A stretch of DNA of 64,000 nucleotides from Nocardioidaceae bacterium UBA4001 (GTDB lineage Bacteria > Actinomycetota > Actinomycetes > Propionibacteriales > Nocardioidaceae). The notes under the pieces were generated by a model. That model worked only from the letters and a program-made list of their open reading frames with translations, did not search any database and was not told where the DNA came from. A program made the position numbers and the translations under genes. Shown piece after piece: positions 16,570 through 24,266 of this stretch (position 1 is the stretch's first letter; every line of letters begins with the position of its first letter). Location: the NCBI GenBank assembly GCA_002384855.1, contig DGBP01000064.1:1-64000 (forward strand), in the 5' to 3' direction.

Positions 16570-16928
16570 GCGTCTCCCTCACGCTCGACATGACGGCCGC
16601 CACGCCGCCGTACGAGCAGGTGCGCGCCCAGCTGGCCGGCCACATCCGCGCCGGCCGCCTCCGTCCAGGTGACAAGCTTCCGGTCGTGCGCGCCCTCGCC
16701 GCGGACCTCGGGGTCGCGACGAACACCATCGCCCGGGCCTACCGCGAGCTCGAGGGCGGCGGGCTGGTGACGACACGCCGTCGGGTGGGCACGATCGTGC
16801 AGGCACCCGCGGCTCCGGCAGGGCCGGAGCTGCGGGCCCACGCCGTAGCGTTCGTCGCCGCGGCCCGGGACGCCGGGCTCGCCGACGAGGCGGTCATCGA
16901 CCTGGTCCGCGGCGCCCTGCTGGAGTGA
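16566..16928 (+). CDS. GntR family regulator, YtrA-like short form
   Basis: 120-residue regulator with the GntR winged HTH: PPYEQVRAQLAGHIRAGRL, GDKLPVVRALAADLGVATN, TIARAYRELEGGGLVTTRR. Only a short C-terminal helix pair follows, as in the YtrA subgroup, which has no large effector domain and often controls adjacent membrane or ABC transporter genes. The GTG start overlaps the stop of the membrane protein gene (GTGA), implying one operon and a probable functional link. Confidence 0.85.
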   Translation: MSVSLTLDMTAATPPYEQVRAQLAGHIRAGRLRPGDKLPVVRALAADLGVATNTIARAYRELEGGGLVTTRRRVGTIVQAPAAPAGPELRAHAVAFVAAARDAGLADEAVIDLVRGALLE

Positions 16929-16994
16929 GCGGACCAGGTCGACGTATTGGCCGATTCCCTTGCGAATTCGACCTGCCCGTATGACGCTGGACGG

Positions 16995-17285
16995 GTGAAC
17001 CTTCATGACTGGATCGACGAGGTGTGCGACGTCCTGGAGCTCGAGGACACCGAGATCGACGAGGGCCTGATCCTCGACCTCGCCCGTGACGCAGCCCATG
17101 AGGTGGAGCGTCCCGCCGCACCGATCACCACCTTCCTCGTCGGCCTCGCGGCCGGCCTGAAGGGAGGCGGCACCACCGATGTGGAGGAGCTCGCCGGCCG
17201 GGCCCAGGCGCTTGCGATGAAGTGGGGCGGCGACGATGTGAGTCCCGACGACTTCAAGGAAGAGGACCTGATCGGGACCGAGTGA
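16995..17285 (+). CDS. DUF6457 family protein
   Basis: 96-residue acidic protein starting at GTG (MNLHDWIDEVCDVLELED). The conserved LILDLARDAAHEVERPAAPI and the following helix TTFLVGLAAGLKGG fit the DUF6457 family, which in actinobacteria occurs alone or fused to MobA-type transferases. A role in molybdenum cofactor metabolism is inferred only from that association and from mobA about 1 kb upstream. Confidence 0.8.
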   Translation: MNLHDWIDEVCDVLELEDTEIDEGLILDLARDAAHEVERPAAPITTFLVGLAAGLKGGGTTDVEELAGRAQALAMKWGGDDVSPDDFKEEDLIGTE

Positions 17286-17309
17286 GGTCGCGGGCCTAGT
17301 CTGAGGTCT

Positions 17310-18287
17310 ATGCGTGCCGTCGTCGCGACCGAGCCCGGGGGACCCGAGGTCCTCACCCTGACCGACCTGCCCGAACCCGTCGCCGGACCCGACGAGGTGG
17401 TCCTCGACGTCGCGGCGACCGCGGTGAACCGCGCGGACACGCTGCAGCGGCAGGGGAAGTACCCGCCGCCTCCCGGGGCCTCCGACGTGATCGGCCTCGA
17501 GTGCTCCGGCACCGTCTCTGCCGTCGGGGAGGGTGTCAGCGGATGGAACGTCGGCGACGAGGCCTGCGCCCTGCTCGCCGGTGGCGGGTACGGCGAGAAG
17601 GTGGCCGTCCCGGCGGGACAGCTGATGCCCGTGCCGCAGGGGGTGGACCTCGTGACCGCCGGCGCGCTGCCCGAGGTGGCCTGCACCGTGTGGTCCAACG
17701 TCTTCATGGTCGCGGGCCTGCGACCCGGCGAGACGCTCCTGGTCCACGGCGGGGCGGGCGGCATCGGCAACCTGGCCATCCAGCTCGGCAAGGCGCTCGG
17801 CGCGCGGGTGATCACAACCGCCGGCTCGGAGGAGAAGCTCGAGCTCTGCCGTTCGCTCGGTGCGGACCTGGCGGTCAGCTACCGCGACCAGGACTTCGTC
17901 GAGGAGGTCAAGGCCGCCACCGACGGGCACGGTGCCGACGTCATTCTCGACAACATGGGGGCGAAGTACCTGGACCGCAACGTCTCCGCTCTGGCCACCG
18001 AGGGACGCCTGGTCATCATCGGCATGCAGGGCGGGGTCAAGGGCGAGCTGAACATCGGCAAGCTGCTCGCCAAGCGCGGTGCCGTGATCGCGACCTCGCT
18101 GCGCTCGCGCCCCGTCGAGGAGAAGTCCGCCATCTGTGCCGCGGTCGTCGAGCACGTGTGGCCGCTCGTCGCCGACGGGACGGTCCGTACCGTCGTCCAC
18201 GCGACCGTCCCCCTCGCGGAGGCGGCCCGTGCGCATCGGATGATGGAGTCGGGGGACCACGTCGGAAAGATCGTGCTGACTACGTAA
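17310..18287 (+). CDS. NAD(P)H:quinone oxidoreductase, zinc-type alcohol dehydrogenase-like (Qor/PIG3 type)
   Basis: 325-residue medium-chain dehydrogenase/reductase of the quinone oxidoreductase type, using NADPH to reduce quinones or enals. Signatures are AVNRADTLQRQGKYPPPPG (residues about 38-56), VIGLECSGTV, and the cofactor motif HGGAGGIGNLAIQLGKALGA near 149-168. No catalytic zinc Cys set is present. Spacing to DUF6457 is 24 bases and to bpa 9 bases, so a transcript with bpa is likely. Confidence 0.9.
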   Translation: MRAVVATEPGGPEVLTLTDLPEPVAGPDEVVLDVAATAVNRADTLQRQGKYPPPPGASDVIGLECSGTVSAVGEGVSGWNVGDEACALLAGGGYGEKVAVPAGQLMPVPQGVDLVTAGALPEVACTVWSNVFMVAGLRPGETLLVHGGAGGIGNLAIQLGKALGARVITTAGSEEKLELCRSLGADLAVSYRDQDFVEEVKAATDGHGADVILDNMGAKYLDRNVSALATEGRLVIIGMQGGVKGELNIGKLLAKRGAVIATSLRSRPVEEKSAICAAVVEHVWPLVADGTVRTVVHATVPLAEAARAHRMMESGDHVGKIVLTT

Positions 18288-18296
18288 GGTGAGGCC

Positions 18297-18899
18297 ATGA
18301 CCGAGCAGAACCGTGAGGACAGCGACAACGGCGACGACCCGACCATTGTGGTGATCGGGCCCGACGGCATGGCCATGTCCGGTCCCCGGTCCGAGACGCC
18401 CGACGACGAGGGCGACGACGGCGAGCGCAACATCGCCGACCTGGTCGAGCAGCCGGCCAAGGTGATGCGCATCGGCAGCATGATCCGCCAGCTGCTCGAG
18501 GAGGTGAAGAGTGCACCCCTCGACGACGCCTCACGCGCCCGCCTCAAGGAGATCCACACCTCCTCGATCAAGGAGCTCGAGGCCGGCCTCGCACCCGAGC
18601 TGATCGAGGAGCTCGAGCGCCTCTCGCTCCCCTTCACCGAGGAGACGCCCTCCGACGCCGAGCTGCGCATCGCCCAGGCGCAGCTGGTCGGCTGGCTCGA
18701 GGGCCTCTTCCACGGCATCCAGACCGCGATCTACGCCCAGCAGGTCGCTGCCCGCGCACAGCTCGAGCAGATGCGCCGGGCCCTCCCCGCGGGGATGATC
18801 CCCGAGGAGGCCATGCAGGCCGCGCAGCGCGCCGCTGAGCAGCAGGCCGGCCGGGCCGAGGAGCACCCCCCGGGCCGCGGCGGGGGCATGTACCTCTGA
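18297..18899 (+). CDS. bpa: Bacterial proteasome activator
   Basis: 200-residue homologue of Bpa/PafE (Rv3780), the ATP-independent ring that opens the 20S proteasome of actinobacteria. After a disordered acidic N-terminus (residues 1-45) come the helices PAKVMRIGSMIRQLLEEVKS, ARLKEIHTSSIKELEAGL, ELIEELERLSLPF, and QLVGWLEGLFHGIQTAIYAQ, typical of the family. The last residues are GGGMYL; Bpa docks through a C-terminal HbYX-like tail (GQYL in M. tuberculosis), and MYL keeps the hydrophobic-Tyr-X form. It implies that the organism has a proteasome, although none is encoded here. Confidence 0.93.
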   Translation: MTEQNREDSDNGDDPTIVVIGPDGMAMSGPRSETPDDEGDDGERNIADLVEQPAKVMRIGSMIRQLLEEVKSAPLDDASRARLKEIHTSSIKELEAGLAPELIEELERLSLPFTEETPSDAELRIAQAQLVGWLEGLFHGIQTAIYAQQVAARAQLEQMRRALPAGMIPEEAMQAAQRAAEQQAGRAEEHPPGRGGGMYL

Positions 18900-18920
18900 C
18901 CGGTTCGGCTCGCTGCGCTT

Positions 18921-19006
18921 TTTCCCAGGTGAACGTGGGAAAGCACTACTTACCTCGTGATGTTTCACGCGGTGAGCGTCGCTTTCCCAGGTGAACGTGG
19001 GAAAGC
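18921..19006. repeat. Two copies of a palindromic 24-base repeat
   Basis: The same 24 bases (TTTCCCAGGTGAACGTGGGA plus AAGC) occur at 18921-18944 and 18983-19006. Each is a hairpin with an 8-base loop GGTGAACG. The second is extended to a 14-bp stem by flanking GCGTCGC. They lie between convergent bpa and phhB. Confidence 0.7.
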
Positions 19007-19011
19007 GACGC
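18976..19011. terminator. Bidirectional hairpin between bpa and phhB
   Basis: 14-bp perfect stem (GCGTCGCTTTCCCA and complement) with loop GGTGAACG. Its position between two convergent genes, 4 bases from the phhB stop, supports a terminator role for both. Confidence 0.7.
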
Positions 19012-19014
19012 GGC

Positions 19015-19302
19015 CTACCGGGTGAGCTTGTCGATGTCGCTCGCCAGCCGCAGGTCCTTCGCGGTCAGGCCCCCTGCCGAGTGGGTCGAGAGCCGGAAGG
19101 TGACGGTCGTCCAGCGGATGTCGATGTCGGGGTGGTGGTCGAGGTCCTCGGCCACCTCGGCGACGCGCCGCACCAGCGCGATGCCGTCCAGGAACGACGC
19201 GGCCTTCACCGACCGCACGATCGTGTCACCGTCCTGGGCCCACGACGGGAGCTCGCGCGCGAGGGCCCGGTCGACCTCGTCCTGGGACAACAGCTCGCTC
19301 AC
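19015..19302 (-). CDS. phhB: 4a-hydroxytetrahydrobiopterin dehydratase (PCD/DCoH)
   Basis: 95-residue pterin-4a-carbinolamine dehydratase, which dehydrates 4a-hydroxytetrahydropterin. The active-site signature EDLDHHPDIDIRWTTVTF (His-His-Pro) and HSAGGLTAKDLRLA are intact. The GTG start follows the sdhB stop by one base with AGGAGG upstream, so it is the last gene of the sdh operon. No phenylalanine hydroxylase is in the window, so its pterin partner is unknown. A moonlighting role is possible. Confidence 0.93.
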   Translation of the reverse strand: MSELLSQDEVDRALARELPSWAQDGDTIVRSVKAASFLDGIALVRRVAEVAEDLDHHPDIDIRWTTVTFRLSTHSAGGLTAKDLRLASDIDKLTR

Positions 19303-19303
19303 G

Positions 19304-20068
19304 TCATACCTCCTCGCGTCGGTCGCGCCGGAAGATCTTCGAGCCCAGCCAGACGACCGGGTCGTACTTCCGGTCCACGACGCGCTCCTTCATCGGGATG
19401 ATCGCGTTGTCGGTGATCTTGATGTTCTCGGGGCAGACCTCGGTGCAGCACTTGGTGATGTTGCACATGCCGAGTCCCGCGGCGCCCTGGGCCAGCGCGC
19501 GCCGGTCGTTCGTGTCGAGCGGGTGCATGTCGAGCTCGGCGTACCGGAGGAAGAACCGCGGTCCGGCGAACGCGGGCTTGTTCTCCTCGTGGTCGCGGAC
19601 GACGTGACAGACGTCCTGGCACAGGAAGCACTCGATGCACTTGCGGAACTCCTGGCCGCGCTCGACATCGGACTGCATCATCCGGCGCTTGCCGTCGGCG
19701 TCGGGTGGGCCGGGCGCGAACGACGGGAGCTGCTCGGCCTTCTCGTAGTTGAACGACACGTCGGTGACGAGGTCGCGAATGACGGGGAAGGTGCGCATGG
19801 GCGTGACGGTGATCGTCTCGGCCTGGTGGAAGTCGGCGAGCCGGGTCATGCACATCAGCCGCGGCCGGCCGTTGATCTCGGCGCTGCACGAGCCGCACTT
19901 GCCCGCCTTGCAGTTCCAGCGAACCGCGAGGTCGCCGGCCTGGGTGGCCTGCAGGCGGTGGATCGCGTCGAGGACCACCTCGCCCTCCTCGACGGACACG
20001 GTGTAGTCGGTGAGGTCACCGCCACGGGAGTCGCCCCGCCAGACGCGCATCTTCAGGTCGTAGGCCAT
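19304..20068 (-). CDS. sdhB: Succinate dehydrogenase/fumarate reductase iron-sulfur subunit
   Basis: 254-residue electron-transfer subunit with three iron-sulfur clusters that passes electrons from SdhA to the membrane anchor. The 2Fe-2S ligands are CKAGKCGSCSAEING. The 4Fe-4S and 3Fe-4S ligands are KCIECFLCQDVCHVV and CNITKCCTEVCPENI. The ATG overlaps the sdhA stop by one base (TGATG), so the two are translationally coupled. Composition and order match the mycobacterial Sdh1 operon (Rv0247c-Rv0249c). Confidence 0.95.
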   Translation of the reverse strand: MAYDLKMRVWRGDSRGGDLTDYTVSVEEGEVVLDAIHRLQATQAGDLAVRWNCKAGKCGSCSAEINGRPRLMCMTRLADFHQAETITVTPMRTFPVIRDLVTDVSFNYEKAEQLPSFAPGPPDADGKRRMMQSDVERGQEFRKCIECFLCQDVCHVVRDHEENKPAFAGPRFFLRYAELDMHPLDTNDRRALAQGAAGLGMCNITKCCTEVCPENIKITDNAIIPMKERVVDRKYDPVVWLGSKIFRRDRREEV

Positions 20069-21972
20069 CAGCTCGCTCCGGTCTCCTCGAACAGCGCCCT
20101 GAGCTCGTCGGGCATCACCGGCAGCGGCTGGTGCGCAAGGTGTACGGCGCTGTCCAGCGCGTCGCCGGGAAGGGTGAGCACGAGGTTCCTCGCACCCCAC
20201 TCGGGGTCGGGCTTGGGGTAGTCGTCACGGGTGTGCCCGCCCCGGGACTCCTCCCGCTCCAGGGCCGCCTTCGCGATGCACTCGGAGACCACGAGCATGT
20301 TGGTCAGGTCCAGCGCGAGGTGCCAGCCGGGGTTGTACTGCCGGTGCCCCTCGACGGTCAGCCGCTTCGCCCGGTCCTTGAGCCGCTCGATCTCGTCGAG
20401 GGAGTCGGCGAGCTCCTCGGCCTTGCGGATGATGCCGACCAGACGCTGCATGACGTCCTGGAGGTCCTTCTGGATCGTGTAGGGGTTCTCGCCGCCCTCC
20501 TCCTCGAAGGGGGCGAGAGCCCGGTCGGCCGCCGCGCGGACCTCGTCGTCGGGCAGGTCGGGACGCCGCACGTTCACCCGCTGCGCGTGGTAGGCCGCGT
20601 TGTGGCCCGCGCGGCGGCCGAAGACGAGCAGGTCCGAGAGCGAGTTGCCGCCGAGCCGGTTGGAGCCGTGCATGCCCCCGGCGACCTCGCCGGCGGCGTA
20701 CAGCCCCTCGACCCGGGACTCCTCGGTGTCCGCGTCCACCTCCACGCCGCCCATCACGTAGTGGCAGGTCGGCCCGACCTCCATCGGCTCGGCGGTGATG
20801 TCGACGTCGGCGAGCTCCTTGAACTGGTGGTACATCGATGGCAGCCGTCGGCGGATGAAGTCGGCGTCGCGCCGCGAGGCGATGTCGAGGAACACCCCGC
20901 CGTGCGGTGATCCCCGGCCGGCCTTGATCTCGGCGTTGATGGCGCGGGCCACCTCGTCACGCGGCAGCAGCTCCGGCGGGCGGCGATGGTTCTTCTTGTC
21001 GGTGTACCACCCCTCCGCCTCCTCGACCGTGTCGGCGGTCTCGCTGCGGAAGAACTCGGGGATGTAGTCGAACATGAAGCGCTCGCCCTCGGAGTTCTTG
21101 AGGACCCCGCCGTCGCCGCGGACCGACTCGGTGACGAGGATGCCCCGTACCGACGGCGGCCAGACCATCCCGGTGGGGTGGAACTGCACGAACTCCATGT
21201 TGATCAGGCTCGCGCCGGCGCGCAGGGCGAGGGCATGGCCGTCGCCGGTGTACTCCCACGAGTTGGAGGTCACCTGGTAGGACTTGCCGATCCCGCCCGT
21301 GGCCAGGACGACCGACGGGCTGCGGAAGACGACGAACCGCCCGGTCTCGCGCCAGTAGGCGAAGGCGCCGCTGACGCGCGGACGAGCGCCCTTCGGCCGG
21401 TCGGTGAAGATCTCGGTGACCGTGCACTCCATGAAGACGTCGATGCCGAGGGAGACCGCCCGCTGCTGCAGCGTGCGGATCATCTCGAGGCCGGTGCGGT
21501 CGCCGACGTGGGCGAGGCGGGCGTACTTGTGGCCGCCGAAGTCGCGCTGGGAGATCAGCCCGTCGGGTGTCCGGTCGAACAGCGCCCCCCACTCCTCGAG
21601 CTCCAGCACCCGGTCGGGCGCCTCCTGGGCGTGGAGCTGGGCCATCCGCCAGTTGTTGAGCATCTTCCCGCCGCGCATGGTGTCGCGGAAGTGAACCCGC
21701 CAGCCGTCCTCGTCGTACACGTTGCCCATGGCTGCGGCGATCCCGCCCTCGGCCATGACCGTGTGGGCCTTGCCGAGGAGGGACTTGCACACGACGGCGA
21801 CCCGGGCGCCCGCGTCGTGAGCCGCGATCGCCGCGCGCAGCCCGGCCCCCCCGGCGCCGATCACCACGACGTCGTACTCGTGGGTCTCGAAGCCCGTGTC
21901 GGAGCCGGCGTCCATGCGGTTGCCCGTCATCGGGTGGCGTGGCGGCTCGGGGGTCGAGCTCGTCGAGACCAT
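20068..21972 (-). CDS. sdhA: Succinate dehydrogenase flavoprotein subunit
   Basis: 634-residue flavoprotein that oxidises succinate to fumarate with covalently bound FAD. Features are DVVVIGAGGAGLRAAIAAHD (FAD), SLLGKAHTVMAEGG with the flavin-linking His, FVQFHPTGM and LVTESVRGDGG. The membrane-facing C-terminus is long, as in Sdh1. The first codons read MVSTSSTPEP, a degenerate copy of the VSTGST element found in the carboxylase gene at 45 kb, so the extreme N-terminus may be recently altered; internal Met codons at residues 15 and 20 are alternatives. Its start overlaps the sdhC stop by one base. Confidence 0.95.
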   Translation of the reverse strand: MVSTSSTPEPPRHPMTGNRMDAGSDTGFETHEYDVVVIGAGGAGLRAAIAAHDAGARVAVVCKSLLGKAHTVMAEGGIAAAMGNVYDEDGWRVHFRDTMRGGKMLNNWRMAQLHAQEAPDRVLELEEWGALFDRTPDGLISQRDFGGHKYARLAHVGDRTGLEMIRTLQQRAVSLGIDVFMECTVTEIFTDRPKGARPRVSGAFAYWRETGRFVVFRSPSVVLATGGIGKSYQVTSNSWEYTGDGHALALRAGASLINMEFVQFHPTGMVWPPSVRGILVTESVRGDGGVLKNSEGERFMFDYIPEFFRSETADTVEEAEGWYTDKKNHRRPPELLPRDEVARAINAEIKAGRGSPHGGVFLDIASRRDADFIRRRLPSMYHQFKELADVDITAEPMEVGPTCHYVMGGVEVDADTEESRVEGLYAAGEVAGGMHGSNRLGGNSLSDLLVFGRRAGHNAAYHAQRVNVRRPDLPDDEVRAAADRALAPFEEEGGENPYTIQKDLQDVMQRLVGIIRKAEELADSLDEIERLKDRAKRLTVEGHRQYNPGWHLALDLTNMLVVSECIAKAALEREESRGGHTRDDYPKPDPEWGARNLVLTLPGDALDSAVHLAHQPLPVMPDELRALFEETGAS

Positions 21973-22760
21973 CAGAAGAACCTCACATCGGTGATCGCGC
22001 CGGTGGAGAGCAGGTAGACGTACAGGTCGGCGAGCGCCACCGAGAACAGCGAGAGCCAGGCGTACTTCGGGTGGTCCCGGTTGAGCCGCGAGACCCAGGT
22101 CCAGGCCCGGTAGCGCACCGGGTGCTTGGAGAAGTGCCGCAGCCGCCCACCGATCAGGTGCCGGCAGGAGTGGCACGAGAGCGTGTAGAGCCAGATGAGC
22201 ACGACGTTGACCAGCAGCACGAGCGTGCCCAGGCCCATGTGGCCCCACTCGTGCTCGGCGTTGCGGAAGGCCAGGATCACGTCGTAGGTCAGCACCAGGG
22301 CGATGAGGGCCGAGGCGATCAGCGCCCAGCGGTGGCCGTTCTGGAGGATGAGCGGGAACCGTCGCTCGCCGGTGTACTTCGAGTGCGGCTCGGCGACGGC
22401 GCAGGCCGGGGGCGAGAGCCAGAACGCCCGGTAGTAGGCCTTGCGGTAGTAGTAGCAGGTCATCCGGAAGCCCAGCGGGATGACCAGGATGATCAGCGCC
22501 GGAGAGTACGGGAACCAGCTGAACGGCCTCCCGAAGTCGGCCGACCCCTCCACGCACTGTGCGCCCATACAGGGCGAGTAGAAGGGCGAGAGGTACGGCG
22601 AGGCGTAGTAGTGCTCGCCGGAGAAGGCCCGCCAGGTCGCGTAGACCACGAAGGCGGAGAAGACCACGAACGTGACCAGGGGCGAGAGCCACCACCGGTC
22701 CTCACGCAGGGTTCTCCCGCTGATCCTGGCGCGCTCGCCGTGGTGGACCCCCGTCGACAT
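21972..22760 (-). CDS. sdhC: Succinate dehydrogenase membrane anchor (Sdh1-type)
   Basis: 262-residue integral membrane subunit that hands electrons to the quinone. About five transmembrane helices are visible: LVTFVVFSAFVVYATWRAF, ALIILVIPLGFRMTCYYYR, LIASALIALVLTYDVILAF, GLGTLVLLVNVVLIWLYTL and AWLSLFSVALADLYVYLLST. His, Cys and Tyr residues near CHSCRHL could contact haem or Fe-S. It is the single-subunit anchor of the Rv0249c type rather than separate SdhC and SdhD. It is preceded by a 91-residue protein gene ending 9 bases before it. Confidence 0.9.
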   Translation of the reverse strand: MSTGVHHGERARISGRTLREDRWWLSPLVTFVVFSAFVVYATWRAFSGEHYYASPYLSPFYSPCMGAQCVEGSADFGRPFSWFPYSPALIILVIPLGFRMTCYYYRKAYYRAFWLSPPACAVAEPHSKYTGERRFPLILQNGHRWALIASALIALVLTYDVILAFRNAEHEWGHMGLGTLVLLVNVVLIWLYTLSCHSCRHLIGGRLRHFSKHPVRYRAWTWVSRLNRDHPKYAWLSLFSVALADLYVYLLSTGAITDVRFF

Positions 22761-22769
22761 GGCGTCTCC

Positions 22770-23045
22770 CTACTGCGCGTGCTGCGCCTCGGACTGGGCG
22801 TCGTGCCACATGCTCTCGTCATAGGGCTCGTCGGGGATCGGGATCCTCTCCTCGGGCGCGACGGGCGGCCGTGCGCCGGGCGACGGAGCGCCGAGCTCGT
22901 CGAGATCGGCATTCAGCCGGTCGACGTCCGAGGTGAGCCGACGGACCCCGAGGGTGTCGCCGTACTCCTCCCGGACACGCAGCACCGCTGCCGCCAGTGA
23001 GGTGAGGGCCGTGCGAGTCGCGGCCACCGGGTCCTGCTCTGCCAT
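22770..23045 (-). CDS. Small hypothetical protein at the head of the sdh operon
   Basis: 91 residues, acidic, no signal or membrane segment. It has a helical N-terminal half (LTSLAAAVLRVREEYGDTLG, RLTSDVDRLNADLDELG) and a Pro-rich C-terminus ending DESMWHDAQSEAQHAQ. The ATG at 23045 is preceded by GGAGG at good spacing; an upstream in-frame ATG has no such site. It lies 9 bases before sdhC, so it is probably cotranscribed. No function is assigned. Confidence 0.7.
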   Translation of the reverse strand: MAEQDPVAATRTALTSLAAAVLRVREEYGDTLGVRRLTSDVDRLNADLDELGAPSPGARPPVAPEERIPIPDEPYDESMWHDAQSEAQHAQ

Positions 23046-23121
23046 GACAACCTCCGTGATCCAGGCCACGTCCGTCCGCCCGAGTCTGACGTGTATCGGG
23101 CGATCAGGGAAGAGGGCTCGC

Positions 23122-23471
23122 TCAGAGGATCCGCGGAGCTCCGAGGTCGGTATTGTCCATCACGACGTCCGCACGCGAGCGCGGGTCGCAGCCGGCGAGG
23201 TAGATCCGCTGGCCGTCGACGTACCTCGCCTGCGACGGGTGCTGCGGGTCGTCCACGGAGCCGTCGCGCCGCGCCATCCGCGACACCGTCACCTCGAACG
23301 GCACCTCGAGGAGGACCACGAGGTCCCAGTGCTCGCGCAGCTCGTCACGCTGGGGAAGATGCCGTCGAGGAGGAGCAGGCCGCGCTCGGGTACGAGGGCG
23401 GCCGGCCGGTCGAGCGCGGGGATGCGCGAGGCCACCTCCGCCAGGACCGCCCGGCGCGCCGCGGTCGTCAC
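23122..23471 (-). pseudogene. Uridine kinase-like protein lacking the P-loop, frameshifted
   Basis: The N-terminus (TTAARRAVLAEVASRIPALD) and the C-terminal part (LVVLLEVPFEVTVSRMARRD, RYVDGQRIYLAGCDPRSRAD, VVMDNTDLGAPRIL) match actinobacterial uridine kinase-like P-loop kinases of about 200 residues. Between them about 70 to 80 residues with the ATP-binding P-loop are missing, and one base is lost at LDGIFP (about 23350), which breaks the frame. The GTG at 23471 overlaps the HAD gene stop (GTGA), so this was the last gene of the serS operon. It should be inactive. Confidence 0.75.
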
Positions 23472-24265
23472 AGGTCCAGGATCTCCTCGAGCACCGCGGC
23501 GACGCCGTCGTCCTCGTTGGAGGGAGCGACGTGGTCGGCGAGCTCCTTCACGCTCGGGTGCGCGTTGCCCATCGCGTAGGAGGTGCCGGCCCACTCCAGC
23601 AGCGGCAGGTCGTTGGGCATGTCCCCGAAGGCGACCACCTCGGCGGGGTCGATGCCGAGGTCGCGGCAGACGAGCTGGAGGGTGCTCGCCTTGGTGACAC
23701 CGGGCGCGCTCATCTCCACGAGCGCCCCGCCCGACGACCAGGTGGTCGTGAGCAGGTGTCCGACGTGCTTCTCGACCTCGGCCCAGAACTCCTCCGGATG
23801 CGCCTCCTCGTGGCGGGCCAGCATCTTCACGACGGTGTCGTCGAGGATCTCGTGGACCGGGGCAACCTCCAGGTCCGGCGGGGGCGGGATGCGGGGCATG
23901 AAGCCCGGCTCCTTGGCGAACCCCTCCAGGCGCTCGAGGGCGAAGGTGGTGCCAGGGACCTCCGCGTGCAGGATGCCCGCGACCTCCAGGCCCACCTCGA
24001 CGGGGATCGTGCGTGCCTTCCGCACGGCGCGGGCGTGCACGTCGTACAGGATCCCGCCGTTGGAGACGACCGCCAGGCCGTGGCCACCGACGTGCTCCCA
24101 TAGGTCGTCCATCCACCGCACCGGCCGGCCGGTCACGAAGACCACGGTGACGCCCGCGTCCTCGGCCGCGCGGAGCACCTCACGGGTGCGGGCGGTGACC
24201 GTCCCGTCGGTGTGGAGGAGGGTCCCGTCGAGGTCGGTGGCGACGAGCCGCACGCGCGAGGTCAT
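23468..24265 (-). CDS. HAD-family hydrolase (Cof type)
   Basis: 265-residue haloacid dehalogenase-like phosphatase with a Cof-type cap. Motif I is DLDGT (Asp11 and Asp13), motif II VTGRP, motif III Lys in APGVTKASTLQ, motif IV GDMPNDLPLLEWAG. The family dephosphorylates sugar phosphates, FMN or similar; the substrate is unknown. It starts two bases after the upstream HAD gene's stop codon and overlaps the uridine kinase remnant by four bases. Confidence 0.9.
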   Translation of the reverse strand: MTSRVRLVATDLDGTLLHTDGTVTARTREVLRAAEDAGVTVVFVTGRPVRWMDDLWEHVGGHGLAVVSNGGILYDVHARAVRKARTIPVEVGLEVAGILHAEVPGTTFALERLEGFAKEPGFMPRIPPPPDLEVAPVHEILDDTVVKMLARHEEAHPEEFWAEVEKHVGHLLTTTWSSGGALVEMSAPGVTKASTLQLVCRDLGIDPAEVVAFGDMPNDLPLLEWAGTSYAMGNAHPSVKELADHVAPSNEDDGVAAVLEEILDL

Positions 24266-24266
24266 C

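Noticed and set aside
15126..18260. Very long open frame on the minus strand
   Set aside because: It is a shadow of the mobA to quinone oxidoreductase genes on the plus strand, with no family similarity and Arg/Asp-rich low-complexity text.
18961..18969. TGTTTCACG, the left half of a parS (ParB) site
   Set aside because: The right half (CGGTGAGCG) does not match, and no partition genes are near.
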